64,000 nt of DNA from an uncultured Clostridia bacterium (GTDB lineage: Bacteria > Bacillota > Clostridia > Christensenellales > Aristaeellaceae), in NCBI GenBank assembly GCA_947166385.1, contig CAMVEB010000003.1:124001-188000 (forward strand), written 5' to 3'. Under the pieces are notes generated by a model. That model saw nothing but the letters and a program-made list of their open reading frames with translations, had not been told where the DNA came from and made no database searches. Position numbers and translations under genes: made by a program. Positions 1 through 8,747 of this stretch are shown in pieces; the first letter of the stretch is position 1; each line of letters begins with the position of its first letter.

Positions 1-1
1 G

Positions 2-202
2 GAAAAGGGATACAGGCTGACGATCGATACCCCGACGAACCAGATTTTCATCGCTCTGGATCCGGAACAGCTGCAAAAGCTTTCGGAGCGGGTGGAGATG
101 GGATTCTGGGAGAACCGGCCGGACGGGACAACCGTCATGCGAATCGCAACCAGCTGGGCAACCAGCAAAGAAGATACGGACAGGCTGATTGCAGCCCTGT
201 AA
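2..202 (+). CDS. Threonine aldolase family protein, C-terminal end only
   Basis: An open frame enters from the left edge and stops with TAA at 200-202, leaving 66 residues. The text TPTNQIF near the start and ATSWATSKED near the end matches the C-terminal domain of low-specificity L-threonine aldolases, PLP enzymes of the beta-eliminating lyase fold that split threonine into glycine and acetaldehyde. The catalytic lysine lies upstream, outside the window, so activity cannot be judged. The pullulanase gene begins 22 bp downstream on the same strand with its own strong ribosome site. The family call rests on a short stretch only. Confidence 0.65.
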   Translation, partial: EKGYRLTIDTPTNQIFIALDPEQLQKLSERVEMGFWENRPDGTTVMRIATSWATSKEDTDRLIAAL

Positions 203-224
203 AAACAGAAGGAGGAAACGGAAC

Positions 225-2825
225 ATGAAAAAGGCGGTATGCATGCTGACGGCACTGGTAATGGCGCTGCTGTTCTCCGGCGGATTGGCGCCTGCGGCCC
301 GGGCGGAGGAAGAATACGCTCTGCCCCGGGAGGAGGGGACCCGCCAGCTGACTTTCTACTGGTACGGGGAGGGCGTGGACTATGACACCTGTGACATGTG
401 GATCTGGTATCCCAACGCCGACGGCCGCGGATACCTTTTCCATCCCTGCGAATACGGGGTGAAGGTGGTTCTGAACGTGCCGACGGAAGTGGAGAAGGTG
501 GGCTTTATTGTCCGGCGGAACTGCTCCAGCCCCGGCGGCACCAGCTGGGGTTCGGCCACGAAGGATTACGACGGCGACCGTTACGCGGAAATCCTGGGGG
601 ATACGACGGAGGTCTGGCTGAAACCCGGAGATGCCAACATGTACCGGAGCGACGACGGCGGAAAAACGCTGTATCAGGAGAAGAAAATGACACTGGTCGG
701 AATCACGGATATGAATACATTCCAGTACTTCCTGAACCCGGCGGCGCGGATCGGCTCGCTGGACCAGGTGAAGGTCACCGAGCAGGAAACCGGCAGGGCT
801 CTGGAGGTGACCGGCCTGAGCAGCCTGGAGATGGAGGTGGTTACCGGGAAGATCACCGTCGCGGAAGAGCTGGATCTTTCCCGGGTGTATACGGTGGAAA
901 TCGCGGGCTATGAGCCCATGAACGCTGTGCCGACAAAGGTTTTTGATACGGAAGCCTTCGCGGAGCAGTATGTCTATGACGGGGACGATCTGGGCGCGGT
1001 AATCGGGGAAAGCGGAACGACTTTCCGGGTCTGGGCGCCGACAGCGAGCCGGGTGGTGCTGAACCTGTTTGAAGCCGGGAACGGCACTGATGCCTGTGAC
1101 AGACTGGAGATGGCCCGCGGGGAGAAGGGCGTCTGGAGCGCGGAAGCGCCCTGCGGCAGCGGTACCTATTACACGTATACGGTGACAACGGCCGTCGGAG
1201 AGCAGGAAGCGGTGGATCCCTATGCCCGTGCGGTGGGCGTGAACGGCGACCGCGGCATGGTGGTAGACCTGCGCGCAACGGATCCGGAAGGATTCGACGC
1301 GGATACCTGGACGGACAGCATCAGCGCCTATAACGAGGCAGTGATCTGGGAAGTGCATGTCCGGGATTTCTCGAACCGTCTGGCATCCGCCCGGTATCCG
1401 GGAAAGTACCTGGCGTTTACCGAGCATGGCCTGACGAACGCCGCGGGAGAACCGGCCGGCGTGGATTATATGACAGATCTGGGGATTACCCACGTGCATC
1501 TCCAGCCGGTATACGACTTTGCCACGGTGGACGAAACGTCAGAGGAACCCCAGTTCAACTGGGGATATGACCCGAAGAACTACAACGCGCCGGAAGGCAG
1601 CTATTCCACGGACCCGTACCACGGGGAGGTCCGTATCACCGAGTTCAAGCAGATGGTGCAGGCGCTGCACGGGAGCGGTCTGGGCGTGGTGATGGACGTG
1701 GTGTACAACCATACCTACGAGGGCAACTCCTGTCTGAACCGGATTGTACCATATTATTACTACCGCTATGACGGAATGGGTGGCTGGTCCAACGGATCCG
1801 GCTGCGGAAACGAGACGGCATCCGACCGGGCCATGTTTCGGAAATACATGGTGGATTCCGTGTGCTACTGGGCGAAGGAATACCATGTGGACGGTTTCCG
1901 GTTTGACCTGATGGCGCTTCATGATGTCCGGACCATGCAGGAGATCGAAGCGGCTGTGCACGCGATCAATCCCCGGGCGATCCTTTATGGGGAAGGCTGG
2001 ACCGGCGGAACAACGCAGCTGATGCTGCCCCTGCAGGCCAACCAGGCCAATATGAAGCAGATCACCGCTTCCGAAGGCGCGGCTGGCGGCATCGCCGTGT
2101 TCAACGACAGCATCCGGGACGGGCTGAAGGGCAGCGTATTCGACACGAAGGAACGGGGATATATCAGCGGCAATGTGAACCAGGGAACGGCGTGGCAGGT
2201 GGTTTTCGGCCTGACCGGCGGCGAGCGGAACAAGATGGTTTCCTGGACTGCCCCTGACAACAATGTCATCAACTACATGGCCTGCCATGACAATCATACG
2301 CTGTTCGACCGGCTGCTGGCTTCCAATCCGGAGTATTCCCTGGAGTACCGGCTGAAGATGAACCGCTTCGGTATTTCAATCATCATGATCGGCAAGGGCA
2401 TTCCCTTCTTCCTGGCTGGCGAGGAAATGCTGCGCTCCAAGGGCGGAGATTCCAACAGCTACAAATCTTCTGACGAGGTAAACAACATCCGCTGGGATGA
2501 TCTGACGCCCGGCAGCGAAGTCATGAATATGCGGGATTTCTACCGTGAACTCATTGCCCTGCGCAGGGCAAACGGGTTCCTGACCGGCGGGGACATTGCC
2601 TGTGAAGTTCTGCCGGACAGCTCGATTGAGGTCCGATGGACGCAGGACGGGGCGCTGATTGCCTTTGCGGTGATCAATCCCGGTATGCCGAAGACCATCA
2701 CCCTGCCCGACGGAGAATGGCAGGCACTGCTGCTGAATGAGACGGTTGACTCATCCGGTACCCGGACACTCAGCGGGGAAGTGACCGTGGACGGCCGGAC
2801 CGTCCTCCTCGTTCGCGGGAAATAA
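225..2825 (+). CDS. pulA: Secreted type I pullulanase (GH13)
   Basis: This 866-residue protein is an alpha-1,6-debranching enzyme for pullulan and branched starch fragments. Residues 1-28 form a signal peptide (MKK, hydrophobic core, ARAEE), so it acts outside the membrane. A CBM41-like starch-binding region follows at about 35-130, and a CBM48-type segment (FRVWAPTA) near 265. The GH13 barrel shows the type I pullulanase signature NWGYDP near 444, DVVYNH near 490, DGFRFDLM with the nucleophile Asp near 560, YGEGW with the acid Glu near 590, and CHDNHT near 686. The ATG at 225 was chosen because GGAGGAAA sits at 211-218; an upstream in-frame codon at 189 would place a charged stretch before the signal peptide. 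No sortase or S-layer anchor is visible at the C-terminus. A hairpin at 2851 ends the unit. Confidence 0.95.
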   Translation: MKKAVCMLTALVMALLFSGGLAPAARAEEEYALPREEGTRQLTFYWYGEGVDYDTCDMWIWYPNADGRGYLFHPCEYGVKVVLNVPTEVEKVGFIVRRNCSSPGGTSWGSATKDYDGDRYAEILGDTTEVWLKPGDANMYRSDDGGKTLYQEKKMTLVGITDMNTFQYFLNPAARIGSLDQVKVTEQETGRALEVTGLSSLEMEVVTGKITVAEELDLSRVYTVEIAGYEPMNAVPTKVFDTEAFAEQYVYDGDDLGAVIGESGTTFRVWAPTASRVVLNLFEAGNGTDACDRLEMARGEKGVWSAEAPCGSGTYYTYTVTTAVGEQEAVDPYARAVGVNGDRGMVVDLRATDPEGFDADTWTDSISAYNEAVIWEVHVRDFSNRLASARYPGKYLAFTEHGLTNAAGEPAGVDYMTDLGITHVHLQPVYDFATVDETSEEPQFNWGYDPKNYNAPEGSYSTDPYHGEVRITEFKQMVQALHGSGLGVVMDVVYNHTYEGNSCLNRIVPYYYYRYDGMGGWSNGSGCGNETASDRAMFRKYMVDSVCYWAKEYHVDGFRFDLMALHDVRTMQEIEAAVHAINPRAILYGEGWTGGTTQLMLPLQANQANMKQITASEGAAGGIAVFNDSIRDGLKGSVFDTKERGYISGNVNQGTAWQVVFGLTGGERNKMVSWTAPDNNVINYMACHDNHTLFDRLLASNPEYSLEYRLKMNRFGISIIMIGKGIPFFLAGEEMLRSKGGDSNSYKSSDEVNNIRWDDLTPGSEVMNMRDFYRELIALRRANGFLTGGDIACEVLPDSSIEVRWTQDGALIAFAVINPGMPKTITLPDGEWQALLLNETVDSSGTRTLSGEVTVDGRTVLLVRGK

Positions 2826-2850
2826 GCCTTCGTCATAAATACTTGTGAAA

Positions 2851-2881
2851 GGGGATGGCGCGTTGTCATCCCCCCTCTTTT
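2851..2881 (+). terminator. Terminator after the pullulanase gene
   Basis: GGGGATG at 2851-2857 pairs with CATCCCC at 2867-2873, followed by CCTCTTTT. It lies between the pullulanase stop and the 3' end of the minus-strand metallopeptidase gene, so it serves convergent genes. Confidence 0.7.
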
Positions 2882-3510
2882 CAGCCTGCAGTCATCCTGG
2901 CCAGGATAGCCTGGCCTTCTGTTTTCAGCCATTTTCGCCGCTGCCGGTAATCCGGCAGCACTTTTTCAACCGCTGCCCAGAAGCGGGGACTGTGGTTCAT
3001 CTCCAGACGGTGGCACAGCTCGTGGACGATGACGTAATCCCGGATCTCCGGCGGGCAGAGCATCAGCAGACAGTTGAAGTTCAGGTTGCCCTGGGCAGAA
3101 CAGCTGCCCCAGCGTGTTTTCTGATTGCGGATGGTGATTCGCCCAACGCGGACACCGATCTGATCCGCGAAAATCCGTACCCGCGGCGGGAACCACGCCA
3201 GTGCCTGATTTGCCAGTTCATCGATTTCCTGCGGGGAGAGCGCCTCCTGCCGGGTGGTTTCCTCCTGCCGGGCGGCTTTTTCCAGGTGGCTTTCGATCCA
3301 CGGACGATTTTCTTCGATGATGCGGCGCAGCTCAGCCTGCGGGGTGTACAGCGGAGCGCGGACTAGCACCAGCGAAGGCCCTTTAATCTGGATGGAAACA
3401 GTTTTCCGACGGCTGCGAAGCACCTGAACCGTGTAGTCTCTTTCTGTCATGGCAGGTTTCCTTTTCCTCCATGGATCAATTTCTTTCCGTGTTCTTCCGG
3501 TCTTTTCCAT
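2881..3510 (-). CDS. YgjP-type zinc metallopeptidase (DUF45/M48-like)
   Basis: The product has 209 residues. It carries HELCHRLEMNHS near residue 165, the HExxH zinc motif followed by a third histidine, and an upstream TRWGSCS segment. Both are hallmarks of the YgjP/DUF45 family, cytosolic SprT-like metalloproteins whose substrates are largely unknown. The start at 3510 has GGAGG five bases upstream. A second candidate is ATG at 3450 (MTERDY), nearer to where family homology usually begins. A TTG at 3537 is also open but has no obvious ribosome site. The gene stands alone, convergent with the pullulanase and divergent from the HD-GYP gene. The physiological role cannot be read from the context. 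Confidence 0.85.
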   Translation of the reverse strand: MEKTGRTRKEIDPWRKRKPAMTERDYTVQVLRSRRKTVSIQIKGPSLVLVRAPLYTPQAELRRIIEENRPWIESHLEKAARQEETTRQEALSPQEIDELANQALAWFPPRVRIFADQIGVRVGRITIRNQKTRWGSCSAQGNLNFNCLLMLCPPEIRDYVIVHELCHRLEMNHSPRFWAAVEKVLPDYRQRRKWLKTEGQAILARMTAG

Positions 3511-3577
3511 CTTATCCTCCGTCGCCTGCCTTTTCAACCACTGTCAGCTGCATTTTTTCTGCACAAATACAGAATCG

Positions 3578-3606
3578 TTGTGTTGCGGAAGGGAACGTGG
3601 TATGAT
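3578..3606 (+). promoter_or_regulatory. Predicted sigma-A promoter for the HD-GYP gene
   Basis: TTGTGT at 3578-3583 and TATGAT at 3601-3606 are separated by 17 bp. The start codon lies 69 bp downstream of the -10 box. Confidence 0.5.
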
Positions 3607-3674
3607 AATAAAGTGAAAAAGTATTTCCATGACCGGACAGCAGCAGGGGGAGACCCCGAAGAAGAGGTGTAATC

Positions 3675-5819
3675 ATGACCCGGGAGTATGAAACACGGAA
3701 AAGGAATTCGTGGAAAAAGCTGATGGGCTACCTTCTCCTGGTTCTGGGCGGTATCTTTGTGAATCTGGCTCTTTCCCAGGCGATAAGCCTGACGGGATGG
3801 CCGCTGTATCTCGACTGTATCGGCACGATCCTGGTTTCCTTCGTCGGCGGGATTCTTCCCGGCTTGATGGTGGGCTATGCCACCAATCTGCTGAAAACGG
3901 TCTTTGATCCCTCTTCGCTGTATTACTGTGCCATCAACGTGCTGCTGGCGGTGCTGGCCTTCTCGCTGTATAAGCGGAAATGGTTCCGCAGCTGGTGGAA
4001 GACGCTGCTGTCCGTGCCCCTGTTTGCGCTGGTCGGCGGCGGTCTGGGGAGCCTGCTGACCTGGGTGCTGTACGGGTTTACCTATGGGAACGGCCTGGCC
4101 GGCGATCTGGCGCGGAGTATCTTTGACGCGGGGCTCCGGAGTCCCCTGCTGGCGCAGATGACCGCCGATACCGTTGTGGACCTGCTGGATAAGCTGATCA
4201 GCGTGTTCACTGCAATGCTGGTCTTCAACGCGCTGCCCCGGTCGTTCAGGAACCGGTTCCGGTATCATTCCTGGCTGCAGAATCCTCTGTCCCGGGAGAA
4301 TTTCAAGCTGGCGGAGCGCTTTAAACCCCGCGGCATGTCCCTGAGGACGAAAATTGTCCTGCTGCTTTCCGCTTCGATGGTGATCATTGCGGCGGTGACG
4401 ACCGGGATCAGCTACCTGTCCTACCGCCGGTCCACCATTGAGGCCCAGGTGGAGATGGGCGAGGGCGTTACCCGGGTGCTGATCGGGAATATGGATCCGG
4501 ACCGGGTGGAGGAATATAAGATCCTGGGGGACGCGGCGCCCGGCTACGCAGCGTCCGAGGCGGCGATGTCCAATGTCCGGAACAGCAGCCAGAATATTGA
4601 GTATGTCTATGTATACCAGATCCGGGAGGACGGATGCCATGTGGTGTTCGATCCCGACACACCGGATCTGCCCGGGGAGGATCCTGGCACGGTGATTCCC
4701 TTTGACGAAGCGTTCCGGGATCAGCTGCCGGCCCTGCTGGCGGGGGAGGAAATCGAGCCGGTAATCTCCAACGAAACATACGGCTGGCTGCTGTCCGTTT
4801 ACACGCCGGTGAAAAACAGCGCCGGAGAGACGGTGTGCTACGCCTGCGTGGATATTGATATGACGGAGCTCTGGAAGGAAGAATGCAAATTCCTGGCCGA
4901 GATTCTGTCCCTGTTTGTCAGCCTGGCGGTGCTGATCCTGGTGGCGTTCCTGTGGTTTGCGGAATACGGGGTGGTTCTGCCGATCAACACCATGGCGCTG
5001 ACCTCCGAAAGCTTTGCCTTCAACAGCGATGAGGTGCGGCAGGAAAGCGCGAAGCAGATCCGGGATCTGGGGATCCGCACAGGTGACGAAATTGAGAACC
5101 TGTACGAGGCGATGACAAAAACCACGGAGGATTCCGTCCGCTATATCGCCGAATCCCAGGAGAAGAACGCGATCATCACCCGCATGCAGGAAAACCTGAT
5201 CATCACCATGGCGGACCTGGTGGAAAGCCGGGACCAGAATACGGGCGACCATATCAAAAATACCTCTGAGTATACCCGGATCATTATGGAGGAGCTGCGC
5301 CGGGAAGGCCATTATACCGATCAGCTGACGGATCAGTTCGTGGCGGATGTATTCCGCTCGGCGCCGCTGCATGATATCGGCAAGATCCGGATTTCCGACG
5401 CGGTGCTGAACAAGCCCGGGAAACTGACGGACGAAGAATTTGCTCTGATGAAGCTGCATACCGTTTACGGCGGCGAGGTGATTGAAAAGACGCGCTCCGC
5501 CTCGCCGGATATCAGCTATCTGAATGTGGCGAAAGACCTGGCAACCTACCATCACGAGTGGTGGAACGGCCGGGGCTATCCGGAAGGGCTGAAAGGCAGC
5601 GAGATCCCGCTGTCCGCCCGGATCATGGCGGTGGCGGATGTGTTTGACGCCCTGGTATCCAGGCGCTGCTACAAGCCCGGCTTCTCCTTTGAAAAGTCGA
5701 TGGATATCATCCGGGAAGAAGCCGGAACGCATTTTGATCCGCTGGTGGCGCAGGCGTTCCTGAACGCGGGGGACGAAGTACGGAAAGTGCTGGATCAGCG
5801 GCAGCAGGGAACCGATTAA
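3675..5819 (+). CDS. Membrane HD-GYP phosphodiesterase with ECF-like N-terminal domain
   Basis: This 714-residue protein has three parts. Residues 10-190 form a multi-spanning bundle that resembles the substrate-binding membrane domain of ECF-type transporters. A further membrane segment near 225-245, an outside sensor region to about 410 and a membrane helix near 415-435 follow. The C-terminal HD-GYP domain has HDIGK near 565, HHE and NGRGYP near 625, and a trailing AGTHFDP. HD-GYP enzymes hydrolyse c-di-GMP, and all key residues appear intact. The extracytoplasmic part probably senses a ligand; the ECF-like part may sense a vitamin-like compound (inference). The zinc-ribbon gene starts 16 bp downstream, suggesting co-transcription. 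A GGDEF cyclase that could supply the substrate is encoded at 15.8 kb. Confidence 0.88.
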   Translation: MTREYETRKRNSWKKLMGYLLLVLGGIFVNLALSQAISLTGWPLYLDCIGTILVSFVGGILPGLMVGYATNLLKTVFDPSSLYYCAINVLLAVLAFSLYKRKWFRSWWKTLLSVPLFALVGGGLGSLLTWVLYGFTYGNGLAGDLARSIFDAGLRSPLLAQMTADTVVDLLDKLISVFTAMLVFNALPRSFRNRFRYHSWLQNPLSRENFKLAERFKPRGMSLRTKIVLLLSASMVIIAAVTTGISYLSYRRSTIEAQVEMGEGVTRVLIGNMDPDRVEEYKILGDAAPGYAASEAAMSNVRNSSQNIEYVYVYQIREDGCHVVFDPDTPDLPGEDPGTVIPFDEAFRDQLPALLAGEEIEPVISNETYGWLLSVYTPVKNSAGETVCYACVDIDMTELWKEECKFLAEILSLFVSLAVLILVAFLWFAEYGVVLPINTMALTSESFAFNSDEVRQESAKQIRDLGIRTGDEIENLYEAMTKTTEDSVRYIAESQEKNAIITRMQENLIITMADLVESRDQNTGDHIKNTSEYTRIIMEELRREGHYTDQLTDQFVADVFRSAPLHDIGKIRISDAVLNKPGKLTDEEFALMKLHTVYGGEVIEKTRSASPDISYLNVAKDLATYHHEWWNGRGYPEGLKGSEIPLSARIMAVADVFDALVSRRCYKPGFSFEKSMDIIREEAGTHFDPLVAQAFLNAGDEVRKVLDQRQQGTD

Positions 5820-5835
5820 CGGACAGGAGGCACCC

Positions 5836-6633
5836 ATGGCGCGGACGGCTTATTGCAAAAAATGCGGAAAAGAGGTGGATGCGGGGGAAATCTGCCCTTT
5901 CTGCGGAACCCGCCTGGGGAAGAACGCGGCCCATGCCGCCTGGTGCGTGGAACGGACACCGGTGAAGGACTGGATGTACTGGAACAGCGTGATGCGGCTT
6001 TTGCTGCCGGGGGCGCTGGTCATCCTGATCCTGGTGCTGCTGCTGGAAGGTCTCAGCGGCGGACTGGCGGCTGTGGAAAAGATGATTTCCTCCGGCTTTC
6101 CGGAGATCCTGGGGATTCTGATGCTGACGGTTCTTGCGGTGGTGCTGATTGTGCTCCTGCTGCAGGGAAAGGAGCTGTCCGATTTTGTGGTGGATAACCG
6201 GGGTGTCCATGAAACCCGCTATCTGCCGGATCCGACACCGCTGAAGATGATCATGCGGCTGAAGGCGCCGAAAGGCGCGGCAGGCGGCACAGTGGTGAAG
6301 CTGGGGGAGAAGCATGTTCCCTGGCGGGAGATAAGCCGGGTGCAGCTGTGGCCGGAAAAGTGCATGGTGCTGTTTTACGCGCCGGCGTGGTGGCTGCGGC
6401 TTCCGGTGGTCTGCACTCCCTTTTCCTGGGAGGACACCATGGTCTATATCCGGGAGAAACTGGGGAAGAAGAAAAAGGTCCGGCTGCCGCGCTCCCTGTC
6501 CCTGACGGCGGAGGCTGCGCCGAAACCGGCTTTGGCCCCGGAACCGCCCGCGCGTCAGACCGTGATGGAAGAAATCCTGCCTCCTCCGGAGGATTCCCCG
6601 GAGGAAATGCCGGATCCGGCGGGCGACCCTTGA
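5836..6633 (+). CDS. Zinc-ribbon membrane protein of unknown function
   Basis: The product has 265 residues. An N-terminal zinc ribbon (CKKC at 7-10, CPFC at 20-23) is followed by two hydrophobic helices at about 54-75 and 88-110. A soluble domain comes next (HVPWREISRVQLW and neighbouring strands) that resembles the PH-like region of many zinc-ribbon membrane proteins in Firmicutes, and the C-terminus is proline- and glutamate-rich. No enzyme motif was found. It starts 16 bp after the HD-GYP stop with an AGGAGG site and so probably shares that transcript. Its role is unknown; membrane stress sensing or signalling are possibilities, not conclusions. Confidence 0.75.
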   Translation: MARTAYCKKCGKEVDAGEICPFCGTRLGKNAAHAAWCVERTPVKDWMYWNSVMRLLLPGALVILILVLLLEGLSGGLAAVEKMISSGFPEILGILMLTVLAVVLIVLLLQGKELSDFVVDNRGVHETRYLPDPTPLKMIMRLKAPKGAAGGTVVKLGEKHVPWREISRVQLWPEKCMVLFYAPAWWLRLPVVCTPFSWEDTMVYIREKLGKKKKVRLPRSLSLTAEAAPKPALAPEPPARQTVMEEILPPPEDSPEEMPDPAGDP

Positions 6634-6750
6634 CAGAGCAGGGGTTACCCGGTAAAATAATCTGGATATCCTATGTCCATTACAGATGACAATTCCGCTG
6701 ATGCCCTTGGGCAGAGGAAGGAGGAGAGAGCCTTCGGGCTCCGATGCAGT

Positions 6751-8661
6751 ATGAAGAAAACCCGCCTGATCCTGGTACTGGCTTTGGGAATCGCCCTGGT
6801 GATGCTTTTTGCGGCTGCCGCTCTGGCTGACAGCCCGCTGACTTTCAAAGGTCAGCTGGACAACTACAAATTCACCGGCCCTGCCCGGGTTACGGTGGCG
6901 ATTACGATTTCCAACGCCGGCGAGGGTGATATGCCCGGCCCGGTCACGCTGTACTATCCCAGCGGCAAGCAGATCGAGGAGTTCGGTTCCCCAACGCTGA
7001 AGGTCGGGGCCAGCCGGAGCTGGACGGGGACCTGGGATGTGACGCAGAAGGAGCTGGAAGCCGGGAAAATCTCCTTTACGGTTCGCTACTCCGCCTATGA
7101 TGACGACGGCGTGCTGCAGAATAAGGCCAACCGGATCAATTTCACGATTCAGTACAGCGGCTCCGAGCCGGAGCTGACCGTGAAACGGTCTTTCCTGCCC
7201 ACGGAAGCACAGAAGGGGCAGGAGGTCAGCGTCATCTATGAGATCACCAACGCGGGATCCACGGATGTCTCCAATGTGACCATCAAGGAGAATTCCAGCA
7301 TCTCCGAAAAAGCCGGTACGATCGACAGCATTCCGGCCGGAGAGACGGGGAAATATGTCTTTACCGCCAAAATGGGCACCAAGGATCTGACCAGCGAGGC
7401 TACCATTACCTACAAGGCTGCCGGCAAGACCTATACCGCCAATGTGGAAGCCGGCACCATCAGGTATACAAAGATGGATCTGAGCGCTTCGCTGACCGCG
7501 GATAAGAAGGGCGGCGTCCCGGGCGACATTGTGAAGCTGACCCTGAAGCTGAAGAACAGCGGGAAAACGGATTATACCAATGTCAATGTAACGGATCCGG
7601 CCCTGGGCCCCGTTTTCAGCGGGGAGACCGTGCGCGCCGGGGAAACCGTAACCCTGGAAAAAGAGCTGACCATTACCGAGTCCACGGACCTGCAGTTTAT
7701 GGTTCAGGCGGAAAACGCGGAAGGTAAACAGGTGACGACGGCAACAGGCCGGATCAGCGTCATCGCGACGGATCCCGCGAAGCAGATCGTGCTCAGCGTC
7801 GAAACCGCGGCCGATCGCACGGAAGTATACAAAATTCCGGGCGGCGTCGTCCGGTTTACGATTACCGTGCATAATGAAAGCGCCGTGAATGTGAAGAATA
7901 TCACGGTCAAGGCGGTGGAGAAGGAAGTCTACTGGTTCGAGGAGATCCCCGCGGGAGAATCCCGCTCGATCACCCGGGACATGGAAATCAGCATGGCCGG
8001 GAACTTCCAGTTCACGGCGAATACGAAGGATGAACTGGGCCAGACGCTGACCTTTGCCAGCAATTCGGTTCCCGTTGCCTATGCCCCGCCCACCCCGGTC
8101 CCGACGGAAGCCCCCCTGGTGACGCCGCCTGCCCCGGCTACGGAGCCGCTGCCCCAGGCCACGAAGGCGCCGGAGTGGATCGGCCAGGCGGAGAGCATCG
8201 CGGATACGGCCAAATGGATTCTGGCCGGCATCGCCGGGTTTCTGGCGTTGCTGCTGCTGATCGGCGGAGTCCGCAGGGCTCACAGCAAAGCCCAGTCCAA
8301 TAAGGCCATGGATCATCTGGAAGGCGCCAATTACCGGGATTACAGCATCCCGCCGAAGAGAAGACGCCGGAACGAGGTGCTCAGCGGCCTGGATGAGAAG
8401 AAAGGGAATCCCCCGGAGCCGGAGCAGCTGAATCAGCCGGAGAATACTGCGCAGAACAGCGAGCTGATGGCGGAGACGCTCAAGCGGCTCTATGAGGAAC
8501 ACGGAAAGGACGGGGAGAAGCCCGGGGAGCCGTCCGCGGAGGTTATGGAAACCGCGGCGGAGGAAACCGCGGAGGAAACTGCGAAGGAAGCGGCAGAGGA
8601 TGCGGCCGGGGAAACGGCCGACACCCGGGAAGTTTTCCGCCGTCGCAGGGCGAAGCAATAA
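6751..8661 (+). CDS. Cell-surface protein with CARDB-like repeats and one C-terminal membrane anchor
   Basis: The mature product of 636 residues begins with a signal peptide (MKKTRLILV to ALADS, about 1-27). Several beta-sandwich repeats follow, with recurring NAG, SVTVE-like and G(E/K)T strands, as in CARDB/DUF11-type extracellular modules (COG1361-like). A Pro/Thr-rich spacer leads to one membrane helix near 489-510. The cytoplasmic tail is unusually long, basic at first (PPKRRRRNE) and then a Glu/Ala-rich helical stretch of repeated ETA/EEA units. The start is uncertain: the best GGAGGAGAG (6720-6728) is 22 bp before the ATG at 6751, while the frame stays open to an ATG at 6673 that lacks a ribosome site. 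Likely role: surface structure or export partner (inference). Confidence 0.75.
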   Translation: MKKTRLILVLALGIALVMLFAAAALADSPLTFKGQLDNYKFTGPARVTVAITISNAGEGDMPGPVTLYYPSGKQIEEFGSPTLKVGASRSWTGTWDVTQKELEAGKISFTVRYSAYDDDGVLQNKANRINFTIQYSGSEPELTVKRSFLPTEAQKGQEVSVIYEITNAGSTDVSNVTIKENSSISEKAGTIDSIPAGETGKYVFTAKMGTKDLTSEATITYKAAGKTYTANVEAGTIRYTKMDLSASLTADKKGGVPGDIVKLTLKLKNSGKTDYTNVNVTDPALGPVFSGETVRAGETVTLEKELTITESTDLQFMVQAENAEGKQVTTATGRISVIATDPAKQIVLSVETAADRTEVYKIPGGVVRFTITVHNESAVNVKNITVKAVEKEVYWFEEIPAGESRSITRDMEISMAGNFQFTANTKDELGQTLTFASNSVPVAYAPPTPVPTEAPLVTPPAPATEPLPQATKAPEWIGQAESIADTAKWILAGIAGFLALLLLIGGVRRAHSKAQSNKAMDHLEGANYRDYSIPPKRRRRNEVLSGLDEKKGNPPEPEQLNQPENTAQNSELMAETLKRLYEEHGKDGEKPGEPSAEVMETAAEETAEETAKEAAEDAAGETADTREVFRRRRAKQ

Positions 8662-8675
8662 ACTGAAGGAAACAG

Positions 8676-8718
8676 ATCCCGCGGAAGGCCGGCAACGGAT
8701 CATCCGCGGGATTTTTTT
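8676..8718 (+). terminator. Strong rho-independent terminator
   Basis: ATCCCGCGGA at 8676-8685 pairs perfectly with TCCGCGGGAT at 8703-8712 and is followed by a T run to 8718. It separates the CARDB protein gene from the deacetylase gene. Confidence 0.85.
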
Positions 8719-8747
8719 CCGGAACAAAGCCGGAGGGAAAAATAACG

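Noticed and set aside
5707-8727. Very long minus-strand open frame (about 1000 codons) opposite the zinc-ribbon and CARDB genes
   Set aside because: It is the antisense shadow of GC-biased codons. Arg/His/Gln/Pro-rich composition, no ribosome site and no family text; the plus-strand genes explain the DNA.
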